64,000 nt of DNA, from positions 1 to 64,000 of the forward strand of contig JAZQHY010000036.1 of assembly GCA_045540815.1 (NCBI GenBank), read 5' to 3'. Origin of the DNA: JAZQHR01 sp045540815 (lineage in GTDB: Bacteria; Bacillota; Clostridia; UMGS1810). The notes under the pieces were generated by a model. It made no database searches, had not been told where the DNA came from, and was given only the letters and a program-made list of their open reading frames with translations. How positions within the stretch are numbered: position 1 is the stretch's first letter; each line of letters opens with the position of its first letter. The position numbers and the translations under genes were made by a program. Shown in pieces: positions 53,050 to 60,851 of the stretch.

Positions 53050-53147
53050 AAAAATCATAATGAAGTGGTGATGTCCTCATCAGTCCACAAAAGTGGGTCA
53101 ATGAGGGCATCGCCTCAACTTTTAAACAACTAACAGTTATGATTTTT
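53050..53147. repeat. 98-bp imperfect palindrome forming one long hairpin
   Basis: Outer arms AAAAATCATAA (53050-53060) and TTATGATTTTT (53137-53147) are perfect complements. Inside, 53063-53088 folds on 53093-53121: AAGT, then GGTGATGTCCTCAT with ATGAGGGCATCGCC (two G-U), then TCCAC with GTGGG, closed by an AAAA loop. It fills the gap between two convergent genes, so it may terminate both, but it is far larger and more elaborate than the other terminators here. Candidate MITE-like repeat or small RNA. Confidence 0.6.
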
Positions 53148-53150
53148 ATC

Positions 53151-53540
53151 TTAATTTGCTTTTTTTTCATTTAAAATTATGTTGTTGTACCAAGCTCTTA
53201 AAAATATCTTTCTCTTTGCCAAATCATCAAGCGGTCCAAGCTTTGTATATTTGCAGTTTTTACTAAGTACAAGCAGCTTTCTTCTGTGTTTTTCCTTATC
53301 AAGGTTATAGTATGACAGGTTTTTGCATTTCAAATATTTGCTGCTGCAGTGTCCTAGCTCTTGTGCGAGCCTATTTATTTTTTTTGCTTCAATGGCGCAT
53401 TCGCCTTTTAAAAATCCGTACAATTCTTCCTCCTCCATTTGGCACACCTTGGCACAATGATATACGCTTCCCATATTGTGACATAATATCTCCGCTGCCA
53501 GGTTTGGACAATCTTTCGATGTAAAAACCTTTGTATTCAT
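53151..53540 (-). CDS. Small protein with degenerate Xre-like helix-turn-helix
   Basis: A 129-residue protein, no named family recognised. Residues about 13-60 (NLAAEILCHNMGSVYHCAKVCQMEEEELYGFLKGECAIEAKKINRLAQELG) follow the spacing of an Xre/CI HTH domain with a weakened recognition helix. The rest is basic and helical and includes LGPLDDLAKRKIFLRAWYNN. The ATG at 53540 is chosen because GAGGTG sits six bases upstream; an in-frame GTG lies within that site. It is transcribed from a near-consensus promoter whose start region is covered by an array of ACGT sites, divergent from an S24 repressor. It looks like the Cro-like or regulated partner of that repressor. Confidence 0.65.
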   Translation of the reverse strand: MNTKVFTSKDCPNLAAEILCHNMGSVYHCAKVCQMEEEELYGFLKGECAIEAKKINRLAQELGHCSSKYLKCKNLSYYNLDKEKHRRKLLVLSKNCKYTKLGPLDDLAKRKIFLRAWYNNIILNEKKAN

Positions 53541-53560
53541 ATGCAACACCTCGACTTTTA

Positions 53561-53594
53561 TTACGTATTACGTAATATATTACGTTATACGTAA
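53561..53594. promoter_or_regulatory. Symmetric array of four ACGT operator half-sites
   Basis: ACGT cores occur at 53563, 53570, 53582 and 53589, spaced 7, 12 and 7 bp, so the whole array is nearly palindromic about 53577. It lies directly downstream of the -10 of the HTH gene. Related TTTTGCGT sequences at 53609 and 53657 extend the pattern toward the repressor gene. Confidence 0.7.
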
Positions 53595-53623
53595 AATATA
53601 CCACTATATTTTGCGTTTGTCAA
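53595..53623 (-). promoter_or_regulatory. Strong promoter of the small HTH gene
   Basis: Minus strand TTGACA (53618-53623), 17 bp, TATATT (53595-53600). The ACGT array begins immediately after the -10. Confidence 0.82.
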
Positions 53624-53652
53624 TAGATTTTAAATAATTTTAAAAATTAATA

Positions 53653-53681
53653 TTGCATTTTGCGTAATAGTATGTTATTAT
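53653..53681 (+). promoter_or_regulatory. Promoter of the S24 repressor gene
   Basis: TTGCAT (53653-53658), 17 bp, TATTAT (53676-53681). A TTTTGCGTAATA half-site (53657-53668) lies across the -35 and spacer, suggesting autoregulation. Confidence 0.68.
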
Positions 53682-53702
53682 CTTAATATGGGGTGATTTA
53701 AA

Positions 53703-54317
53703 ATGAAAAATATTAGTTCCAACCTTAGAAAGTTGCGTCTTGAAAGGGATTATACCCTTGCTGCTCTTTCAAAGCTGATAGGAGTAACCGATGCCACTCT
53801 TCAGAGGTATGAAAGCGGCGAAATAAAAACTATAAAGCCAGAGATACTCATAAAGCTTGCCGATGCGCTTGGATGTAGCGACCCTATGTATATTCTGGGC
53901 TATGAACGACCAAACTATAACACCTACGAACCAACTAAAAGCATTCCTATACTGGGTACAGTTTCGGCAGGTCTGCCTATTTACGCAGAGGAAAATTATG
54001 AAGGCTATACCTGCACTGACGCACCTGAAGATGATTTATATGCACTGAGAGTACGGGGTGACAGTATGAATGCTGCGGGTATAAATCAGGGGGATATACT
54101 TATATTCAGAAAACAACCTACAGTTGAAAACGGCGAAATAGCTGTAGTAATGGTAAATGACAGCGAGGCTACTGTAAAAAAATTTTACAGAAACGGAAAT
54201 CAAATTACACTTTTTCCGCAGTCAAACAATCCTATCCATCAGCCGCAGATATATGATATATCCGACACAAATGTCCGTATAGTAGGCAAAGTGGTGGAAA
54301 GCAAAACAAGATTTTGA
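53703..54317 (+). CDS. LexA/CI-type repressor: Xre HTH plus S24 self-cleavage domain
   Basis: A 204-residue repressor. N-terminal Xre HTH (about 6-60: LRKLRLERDYTLAALSKLIGVTDATLQRYESGEIKTIKPEILIKLADALG) and C-terminal S24 peptidase domain with the Ala-Gly cleavage site A89-G90 in GTVSAGLP, nucleophile S121 in RGDSM and general base K159 in EATVKKF. All elements for RecA-stimulated self-cleavage are present, so DNA damage should inactivate it. Phage-like in architecture, but no phage genes are adjacent. The divergent HTH gene is the obvious target. Confidence 0.92.
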   Translation: MKNISSNLRKLRLERDYTLAALSKLIGVTDATLQRYESGEIKTIKPEILIKLADALGCSDPMYILGYERPNYNTYEPTKSIPILGTVSAGLPIYAEENYEGYTCTDAPEDDLYALRVRGDSMNAAGINQGDILIFRKQPTVENGEIAVVMVNDSEATVKKFYRNGNQITLFPQSNNPIHQPQIYDISDTNVRIVGKVVESKTRF

Positions 54318-54398
54318 AATCAATAAAATTTTCGCAATTTATATTTGTATAGCAGATTTACAAATTGCCTTAATCCAAATCACATAAATTATGATAGC

Positions 54399-54430
54399 AA
54401 AAAAACCTTCCCGATTGGGAAGGTTTTTTA
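54399..54430. terminator. Bidirectional terminator (S24 repressor / ispH-rpsA)
   Basis: AACCTTCCC (54404-54412) pairs with GGGAAGGTT (54417-54425), loop GATT, with A-run and T-run either side. Confidence 0.93.
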
Positions 54431-54443
54431 TATATTATTTAAA

Positions 54444-56414
54444 TTATTCTTCTACAGTTTCTACAGCTTCTGCTACTTCTTCTGCAATTTCCTCAGCAGG
54501 CTCTTCCTCAGCAAGAAGCGCTCTTATGCTAAGACCGATTTTCTGTTTTTCAAGATCAAGCTCAACTATTTTAGCCTGAACGTGCTGACCAACAGTAAGC
54601 TCGTCCTCAACCTTACCTATTCTCTTGTTTGCAACCTGAGAAATATGGATAAGACCGTCTACTCCAGGGAAAATCTGCGCGAAAGCACCAAATGGTACTA
54701 TTCTAACGATTTTGCATTCGATAACCTTGTCAAGCTCAAGCTCTGATTTAGCTTTTTCCCAAGGGTTGTCCTCAACCTTTTTGAAACCAAGAGAAACTTT
54801 TCCAGCTTCTTTATCACACTCGATGATATAAACCTCTATTGCGTCGCCAACCTTAACAACCTCAGACGGATGTTTGATTTTTGACCAAGAAAGCTCAGAA
54901 ATGTGAACAAGACCATCTACACCGCCAACATCAACAAATGCACCGAAAGATGTAAGTGATTTAACGATACCTTCATATTTCTTACCAACTTCCGCACTTG
55001 CCCAAAACTCTTCAGCAAGCTTGCTCTTTTCTTCTTTAAGAACGCTCTTAATAGAACCAACAACTTTGTTTCTGCCACGTCTTTTTGAAATGTCGATAAT
55101 TCTGAATTTAACTTCAGTACCAACAAGTAGGCTTAGGTCGCTTAAGAATCTGTCACTTGCCTGTGATGCAGGAACGAAAATTCTCATACCCTTGTAAAGA
55201 ACGATAACACCGCCGTTAACAGCGTCTATTACCTTACCCTCAAGAACTTCTTTGCTTTCTAACGCCTGGTCTAGAAGTGCAGCGTTTTTAATTGAATCAA
55301 TTTTCTTTTTAGAAAGAGTAACTTCGCCTTCAACGTCACTTACTCTAACTACAAATACTTCGATTTCGTCGCCAGGTTTAACCATATCATAGATGCTAAC
55401 TGTTGGATCATCTGTCATTTCAGTAGCAGGTACAAATCCGTCAGATTTGTAGCCAAGGTTAACGCTAACTCCGTTATCCTGTACTCTAATTACAGTACCT
55501 TTAACTATGTCCCCTGTATTTAAAGTTATTAAAGATTTTTCATACTCCTCAAATTCTTTGGCGAAATCCATAACGCCGTTTTCTTTTTCTGTCATATTAC
55601 TGACTACCTCCTTAATTATCCACAGCGGTGTTGAGGCACCTGCTGTTATACCAACTTTATTTTTTGGTATATCTATATCTTGAGGAAATTCCTCAAAACT
55701 TTCTATTTTGTAAGTATCCTTGCAATGCATTTTGCATATATCCGCAAGCTTATTTGTGTTCGAGCTGTTTTTACCGCCGATCACTATCATTACGTCAGAT
55801 TTCTTTGAAATCTCCGCCGCCTCTGTCTGTCTTTCAGACGTCGCTTTACATATTGTATCAAAAACTTTAGTGTTTTGGCAATAGTTTTTTAAAAAATTTG
55901 TAATTTTTTCAAAAGTTTTTCTGTCAAGAGTTGTCTGCGATACTATACATATATCGTCAGAAGGGCTAATATTTTCTTCTAATCCCTCTGTATCAGTGGT
56001 AATAACAGCACTGCCTTCACACCAACCATTTATACCTATTACCTCTGGATGTGTGCTGTCACCAACTATAACAATCTTTTTACCGCTTTTATGATTTTCA
56101 GAAACTATCTTGTGAATTTTCTTCACATACGGACAGGTAAGGTCCACGTATTCTATGCCTCTTTCATCGAGTATATCTATTATGTTTTTACCTACACCGT
56201 GAGTTCTTATGGCGAGCTTGTACCCGTCTTTCAAATCGTCTATATTATCAATACTTTCAACACCATTTTCTTTAAGCCTGTCCACAACGTTTCTGTTGTG
56301 TATTATAGGCCCGAATGTTGAAATCTTTTCATCTTTACATTTTTCCAAAAGATAGCTTACCGCTCTGTCAACACCAAAGCAAAATCCCGCACTTTTAGCT
56401 AATATAATAGGCAT
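54444..56414 (-). CDS. ispH: Fused HMBPP reductase IspH and ribosomal protein S1
   Basis: A 656-residue fusion. Residues 1-280 are IspH (LytB), the last enzyme of the MEP isoprenoid pathway, with the three cluster ligands C12 (AGFCFGVDRA), C94 (DLTCPYVKK) and C189 (DTICKATSERQ). Residues about 300-631 hold four S1 RNA-binding repeats (about 300-370, 387-456, 477-546, 562-631), best seen in FGAFVDVGGVDGLVHISELSW, followed by an acidic EE-rich tail. The fusion is a known clostridial arrangement. The ATG follows the plsC stop by one nucleotide, with GGAG upstream. Confidence 0.97.
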   Translation of the reverse strand: MPIILAKSAGFCFGVDRAVSYLLEKCKDEKISTFGPIIHNRNVVDRLKENGVESIDNIDDLKDGYKLAIRTHGVGKNIIDILDERGIEYVDLTCPYVKKIHKIVSENHKSGKKIVIVGDSTHPEVIGINGWCEGSAVITTDTEGLEENISPSDDICIVSQTTLDRKTFEKITNFLKNYCQNTKVFDTICKATSERQTEAAEISKKSDVMIVIGGKNSSNTNKLADICKMHCKDTYKIESFEEFPQDIDIPKNKVGITAGASTPLWIIKEVVSNMTEKENGVMDFAKEFEEYEKSLITLNTGDIVKGTVIRVQDNGVSVNLGYKSDGFVPATEMTDDPTVSIYDMVKPGDEIEVFVVRVSDVEGEVTLSKKKIDSIKNAALLDQALESKEVLEGKVIDAVNGGVIVLYKGMRIFVPASQASDRFLSDLSLLVGTEVKFRIIDISKRRGRNKVVGSIKSVLKEEKSKLAEEFWASAEVGKKYEGIVKSLTSFGAFVDVGGVDGLVHISELSWSKIKHPSEVVKVGDAIEVYIIECDKEAGKVSLGFKKVEDNPWEKAKSELELDKVIECKIVRIVPFGAFAQIFPGVDGLIHISQVANKRIGKVEDELTVGQHVQAKIVELDLEKQKIGLSIRALLAEEEPAEEIAEEVAEAVETVEE

Positions 56415-56415
56415 A

Positions 56416-56997
56416 TTACTTTGCTCCTAAACTTAATATTCTGCTGTAAACGTCCTTGCTAAGCCTATCTAAATCTTCAGCATGAAGCTTTTGTCCTTTA
56501 TACTCTGCAAAGTCAACAGGCTCACCAATTCTAAGTACAACCTCTTTAAACAGCTTAAACTCAGTATCTATGTATATAGGCACAATCTTTGTACCTGCTT
56601 TTGCAGCGATTAGCGCTATGCCTGCCTTAACCTTAACCTTTTCTACCTTTTTCTCCCTTGCGCCTGTAGGGAATATTCCAAGTACATTTTCCTCTTTAAG
56701 AGCCTTTAGTGCCGCCTTAACTGCGCCAATATCACCTGTACCGCGTTTAACAGGAAACGCCTTAACAGCCTTTAGCACGCTACTTACTACAGGTATCTTA
56801 AAAAGCTCTGCCTTTGCCATAAAGGTAACCGGCCTTGTAAGGTAGATTATAAGCATCACAGGGTCCCACAGACTTATGTGATTTGCACATATCATACAAC
56901 CGCCCTCACGTGGAATGTTTTCCTCACCCTCAACTCTTACCCTAAATATTACATTTAAAAATGCCTTAACAATCGGCTTTACTATTTTCAAAAACAT
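56416..56997 (-). CDS. plsC: 1-acyl-sn-glycerol-3-phosphate acyltransferase PlsC
   Basis: A 193-residue acyltransferase that makes phosphatidic acid. It shows the catalytic NHISLWDPV (HX4D), the glycerophosphate-binding region FPVKRGTGDIGAVKAAL and FPTGAREKKVEKVKVKAGIALIAAKAGTKIVPIYI. The start at 56997 (MFLKIVKP) has GAGG eight bases upstream; upstream in-frame codons are TTG/GTG without a site. It lies in the usual clostridial place before ispH-rpsA, but the cytidylate kinase gene often found with it is absent. Confidence 0.93.
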   Translation of the reverse strand: MFLKIVKPIVKAFLNVIFRVRVEGEENIPREGGCMICANHISLWDPVMLIIYLTRPVTFMAKAELFKIPVVSSVLKAVKAFPVKRGTGDIGAVKAALKALKEENVLGIFPTGAREKKVEKVKVKAGIALIAAKAGTKIVPIYIDTEFKLFKEVVLRIGEPVDFAEYKGQKLHAEDLDRLSKDVYSRILSLGAK

Positions 56998-57081
56998 ATA
57001 TTTAACCTCATAACTCAGGTCAGTCAACACCAACCCATAATATGATATAATTATACATCAGATTCCAAAAATAGACAATAG

Positions 57082-57543
57082 TTATTTAAAAATTATTTTG
57101 TTTAACACCGAGATATTGTCCTCCACCAAAACGGTTTTTTCGTCCATGAGCATCTCTATGTTATCTGTTTTAGCCCTCATTTCCACCTTAAGCTTTTCTC
57201 CTTTTTTTGCAGGATATATCTCAACCACAGAAGGCGCGTAAAGTTCAAGCTCCTTTCGGTAACTGTCCAGCACATCAACCTTTTCGCCGTTTACAAGGAT
57301 ATGATAATTATCCGATGGTTCTCCCGATTTTACGCTAAATTCCACAGTTCCTTTTATTATCGCCCCATCACCCGATACCTCTATCCCCTCGTACGACTCT
57401 ATCTTTGTAAAAACTTCTCGCGTTGGCTCATTTTTTAAACCTATCTGCGATATCACAACCAAGAAGAACATCACAAATGCAAAACGGCAAAGGTATACAA
57501 ACACTTTGCCGTCAAATATATTTTTTATTTTAAGCTTTTTCAT
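57082..57543 (-). CDS. Hypothetical membrane-anchored protein with an extracytoplasmic beta domain
   Basis: Not recognised. A 153-residue protein with a basic N-terminus (MKKLKIKNIFDGK), one transmembrane helix (about 14-33, VFVYLCRFAFVMFFLVVISQIG) and an extracytoplasmic domain of about 115 residues with alternating strand-like stretches (GAIIKGTVEFSVKSGEPSDNYHILVNGEKVDVL, SVVEIYPAKKGEKLKVEMRA). The pattern resembles an Ig-like or bacterial invasin-type beta-sandwich. GAGGTG precedes the ATG. It sits between the BaiN-like flavoprotein and plsC, where cmk is found in many Clostridia. Function unknown. Confidence 0.78.
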   Translation of the reverse strand: MKKLKIKNIFDGKVFVYLCRFAFVMFFLVVISQIGLKNEPTREVFTKIESYEGIEVSGDGAIIKGTVEFSVKSGEPSDNYHILVNGEKVDVLDSYRKELELYAPSVVEIYPAKKGEKLKVEMRAKTDNIEMLMDEKTVLVEDNISVLNKIIFK

Positions 57544-57600
57544 ATAGGAGCACCTCGCACAAACTTTTATATAGTTTATGCAAAAATGCCCGTAATAATT

Positions 57601-58827
57601 CTACACATTTGCCCCCGCAAGATAACCTGTGGAAAACGCTATCTGGAGATTAAAACCGCCTGTGTACGCATCAACGTCTATTACCTCGCCTGCGAAATAC
57701 ACACCGGGCACTATTTTAGATTCCATAGTGCTGGGATTTATCTCCTTAACTTCTATTCCGCCCGACGATATTATAGCCTCATCTATCGGTCTGAATTCCT
57801 TAACTGTAAATCTTAAATCCTTAAGTAGCGACACAAATTTGTGCCTTTCATCGCGAGTTATCTCGTTTGTCTTTTTTCTTTCTTCTATCCCCGAAAGCTT
57901 TGCTATTACAGGAATAAGCTTTTGCGGAAGAAGCTTATCAAGCGAGTTTATAAAGTCTTTGTTTTTAAATTCCTCAAAATCCCTAAGCACCCTTTTGTCA
58001 AGAGTTTCAAAATCAAGAGCAGGCTTTAAGTCAACAGAAATTTTATACTCACCGTCCGACAAATCGCGTATGTGACTGCTCGCACTAAGTACTATCGGTC
58101 CCGATACGCCGTAATGTGTAAATAGCATCTCGCCAAAATCATCATACATCTTTTTGCCGTTTTTGTATACAGTTAGCGATACATTTTTAAGCGATAACCC
58201 CTGCATATCCGATGCCTCTTTTTCGCATAGTACCATAGGCACAAGCGACGGCTTTACAGGCACTATAGTATGGCCAAGCTTTTTTGCAAATTTGTACCCG
58301 TCACCTGTCGAGCCTGTGTTTGGATAGCTAAGTCCGCCTGTTGCTATTATCACCTTGTCGCAGGTTACAAATTTTCTGTCCTTAAGCACAACCTTTTTCT
58401 TGCCATCATCGTCAACCGATATATCAGTAACCTCTCCGTTATGCACCTTTACACCAGATATGGACATAAACTTTTTTAGCGCGTTTAACACGTCTTTCGC
58501 TTTGTCTGATACTGGAAATACCCTCTCACCGCGCTCCACCTTGGTTTCTACGCCAAGCTTATTTAAAAGCGCGATTAACTGCGTGTTGGTAAATGTATAA
58601 AAAGCGCTGTATAAAAAGTTACTGTTTACAGGTGTATTTTCTATAAACTCGGAAATATCCGCGTTGTTTGTAATGTTGCATCTGCCCTTGCCTGTGATAA
58701 GAAGCTTTTTACCAAGACTTGCGTTTTTTTCTATTAAAACAACACTGTTTCCGCGCCTTGCCGCAATGGAAGCCGCCATCATACCTGCAGGGCCTCCGCC
58801 TATCACAACTACCTTTGAATTTGCCAT
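57601..58827 (-). CDS. NAD(P)/FAD-dependent oxidoreductase, HI0933/BaiN-like
   Basis: A 408-residue flavoprotein of the HI0933 family: N-terminal Rossmann motif VVVIGGGPAGMMAASIAARRGNSVVLIEKN, GRCNITNN, VIIATGGLSYPNTGSTGDGY, LLFTHYGVSGP-type segment, and C-terminal GVYFAGEVIDVDAYTGGFNLQIAFSTGYLAG. The start at 58827 (MANSK) is chosen because GGAG is seven bases upstream and the dinucleotide fold begins there; it leaves 13 nt to the upstream RpiR gene instead of a large overlap. BaiN acts on bile acids in some gut bacteria, but family members are nearly universal in Clostridia and the reaction here is unknown. Confidence 0.92.
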   Translation of the reverse strand: MANSKVVVIGGGPAGMMAASIAARRGNSVVLIEKNASLGKKLLITGKGRCNITNNADISEFIENTPVNSNFLYSAFYTFTNTQLIALLNKLGVETKVERGERVFPVSDKAKDVLNALKKFMSISGVKVHNGEVTDISVDDDGKKKVVLKDRKFVTCDKVIIATGGLSYPNTGSTGDGYKFAKKLGHTIVPVKPSLVPMVLCEKEASDMQGLSLKNVSLTVYKNGKKMYDDFGEMLFTHYGVSGPIVLSASSHIRDLSDGEYKISVDLKPALDFETLDKRVLRDFEEFKNKDFINSLDKLLPQKLIPVIAKLSGIEERKKTNEITRDERHKFVSLLKDLRFTVKEFRPIDEAIISSGGIEVKEINPSTMESKIVPGVYFAGEVIDVDAYTGGFNLQIAFSTGYLAGANV

Positions 58828-58840
58828 ATATTTCTCCGTT

Positions 58841-59707
58841 TTATTCTTCGCTAAATTTTTCGTATACCTGATATTCGTCCCAAATGTTTTCAAGGTGGTT
58901 TAATACCTCGCTCATTTCATCCTTCTTTCTCATAACAAGTGCAACGATAAGCGCATTTATAATGCTTAGCGGTACTACAAGCGAGTCAACAAAATTTGAC
59001 ATATCGCTCCTTGCTATAAGTGAAAAATCAGCAGATTTTGCTATTGGCGAAAGTTTACTGTCAGTTATAGCTATAACCTTACTTCCCCTGTCCGATGCAT
59101 ACTTTAGCGCATTTATGGTCTTTCTTGAATATCTTGGAAAGCTTATGCCAATAACTACATCTTTTTCGTCTATTCTAAATATCTGTTCAAATGTTTCGCT
59201 TGCAGATGTAGTATTTATAATCTTTACATTAGGAAATATGAGATTTAAATAAAAGCCCAAAAAATTCGCAAGTGAATAACAGCTTCGTGTACCAAGTATA
59301 TAAATGTTTTTCGCCTGCATAATGGTTTCAACTGCGCCTGCAAATGCCTCGCCGTCCACCTCATCAATGCTAAGACGAAGTTTATCCATATCCGATTGAA
59401 GAACGCTTTTAAGTATGTCCTTGTCACCCAGTTTAGTGCTTGTAATCTCTATTCTCTGTGCAGCAGTAAGCTTGTTTCTTATAATCTCCTGAAGATTTTT
59501 TTGAAGCTTTGGATAACCCTCAAAGCCTATCTCGGAGGCAAATCTTACAACTGTAGACTCGCTTACGCCTACTACTTTAGATAGCTTTGCCGCAGTCATA
59601 AATGCCGCCTTGTCATAATGCTCTATTATATAGTTTGCAATAAGCTTCTGCCCTTTGCTAAAGCTGTCCATAGAAGATTTAATTTTCTCTATCAAATCAG
59701 CGTTCAT
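58841..59707 (-). CDS. RpiR/MurR family transcriptional regulator with SIS domain
   Basis: A 288-residue regulator. N-terminal HTH_6 domain (MTAAKLSKVVGVSESTVVRFASEIGFEGYPKLQKNLQEI, about 35-75) and C-terminal sugar-phosphate-binding SIS domain (ILGTRSCYSLANFLGFYL, KDVVIGISFPRYSRKTINALKYASDRGSKVIAITDSKLSP). The start at 59707 is certain enough, because the longer frame would run back through the terminator of the cold shock gene. The ligand is probably an amino sugar phosphate or similar; no sugar genes are adjacent. Confidence 0.92.
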   Translation of the reverse strand: MNADLIEKIKSSMDSFSKGQKLIANYIIEHYDKAAFMTAAKLSKVVGVSESTVVRFASEIGFEGYPKLQKNLQEIIRNKLTAAQRIEITSTKLGDKDILKSVLQSDMDKLRLSIDEVDGEAFAGAVETIMQAKNIYILGTRSCYSLANFLGFYLNLIFPNVKIINTTSASETFEQIFRIDEKDVVIGISFPRYSRKTINALKYASDRGSKVIAITDSKLSPIAKSADFSLIARSDMSNFVDSLVVPLSIINALIVALVMRKKDEMSEVLNHLENIWDEYQVYEKFSEE

Positions 59708-59721
59708 ACCCTCATCACCTT

Positions 59722-59761
59722 TCAAAAAACAATCAAAACCCCCAATCTCTTGGGGGTTTTG
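59722..59761 (-). terminator. Terminator of the cold shock gene
   Basis: Minus strand CAAAACCCCCAA, loop GAGA, TTGGGGGTTTTG, then ATTGTTTTTTG. A perfect 12-bp stem. Confidence 0.93.
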
Positions 59762-59820
59762 CATTTCTGGCTGTTGTCGAGATAAAAATATAACTATATA
59801 TTTTTAAATCCTTTCGGCTA

Positions 59821-60021
59821 TTAAAGTTTTGTAACGTTAGCAGCCTGAGGACCCTTATTTCCTTCGATAACTTCGAATTCTACGCTATCACCTTCGTTAA
59901 GTGATTTGTAGCCTTCCATTGAAATTGCAGAAAAATGAACAAATACGTCTGTTCCGTCTTCGCATTCAATAAAGCCGTAGCCCTTTTCAGAGTTGAACCA
60001 TTTTACTGTACCTTTTTGCAT
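59821..60021 (-). CDS. Cold shock protein (CspA family)
   Basis: A 66-residue single cold-shock domain with RNP-1 KGYGFIE and RNP-2 VFVHFSAI, beginning MQKGTVKWFNSEKGYGFI. It binds single-stranded RNA and DNA and melts RNA structure. Length and sequence are typical. The ATG follows AGGAGG, with a leader of about 45 nt from its own strong promoter, and a very strong terminator follows, so it is monocistronic and probably highly expressed. Confidence 0.97.
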   Translation of the reverse strand: MQKGTVKWFNSEKGYGFIECEDGTDVFVHFSAISMEGYKSLNEGDSVEFEVIEGNKGPQAANVTKL

Positions 60022-60073
60022 TGAACGTACCTCCTAAATATTACAGGCGGAAAATTCTACCACCCTATAAAAA

Positions 60074-60102
60074 AGTATATCATAGCGTATATTAAAAGTC
60101 AA
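60074..60102 (-). promoter_or_regulatory. Promoter of the cold shock gene
   Basis: Minus strand TTGACT (60097-60102), 17 bp, TATACT (60074-60079), abutting the stop codon of the upstream methyltransferase gene. Confidence 0.82.
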
Positions 60103-60840
60103 TCACTTTTTTACCAAATAAAACACTCTTTCTTCGTCATTTTTCGGCATTTCAAGAGACATATCACCGTACTTTTTCACGTCTACAAGCCCTGCCTTTT
60201 CAAGTGCATTTAATATTTCGTTATCTTCGTAGCATCGCTCCACGTGATATTCGTCTATCCTTTCGTATTTGCCATCGTCTTCTACGAAAAATGTCAGGAA
60301 AAACTCGCACAATTTAGTTTCATTATCGTAGCTGTTTTCCCACACATAAAATATCTCATCTGTATCGTATGTGTAAGTGTTTTCAGAAAGCACGTTTTCA
60401 AACTTGTATTTGGTGTTTATATCAAATATTAAAAGTCCGCCCTCATTAAGATAGTTTTTGCATAGCGCAAATATATGCTCAAGGTCTTTTGTATCGGTTA
60501 TGTAGTTAAAACTGTCAAGAAGGCAGATTATCACATCAACCGTACCGTACAGTTCAAACTCGCGCATATCCTGATTTAAATAAAGTATGTTTTTGCCCAC
60601 ACTTTTTTGCATAGCCACATCAAGCATACTCTCCGACATATCTATACCTATCATATCGTAACCGCGGTCAGACAGAATATTGCACATAGTTCCCGTACCG
60701 CACCCAAGCTCGCATATAAGCTCTGGCTTACCTTTAAAATGCTTTTTAAATAATTCTTCCAAATAATCCGCCCTTTTTTCATACTCCACGTCTGTGGTAA
60801 GCGAATCATATATATACGCAAATGAAGAATAACTTGCCAT
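60103..60840 (-). CDS. Class I SAM-dependent methyltransferase
   Basis: A 245-residue methyltransferase with motif I LICELGCGTGTMCNILSDRGYDMIGIDMSESML (about 41-73) and the following DVIICLLDSFNYITD, the pattern of small Methyltransf_25-type enzymes common in Clostridia. The substrate is not predictable. The ATG has GGTGG seven bases upstream and the gene follows pcrA by 11 nt, so they are probably cotranscribed. Confidence 0.9.
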   Translation of the reverse strand: MASYSSFAYIYDSLTTDVEYEKRADYLEELFKKHFKGKPELICELGCGTGTMCNILSDRGYDMIGIDMSESMLDVAMQKSVGKNILYLNQDMREFELYGTVDVIICLLDSFNYITDTKDLEHIFALCKNYLNEGGLLIFDINTKYKFENVLSENTYTYDTDEIFYVWENSYDNETKLCEFFLTFFVEDDGKYERIDEYHVERCYEDNEILNALEKAGLVDVKKYGDMSLEMPKNDEERVFYLVKK

Positions 60841-60851
60841 AATAAACCACC

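Noticed and set aside
53151..54317. Prophage region
   Set aside because: There is a phage-like repressor but no integrase, replication, capsid or lysis gene nearby. The flanks are chromosomal housekeeping genes.
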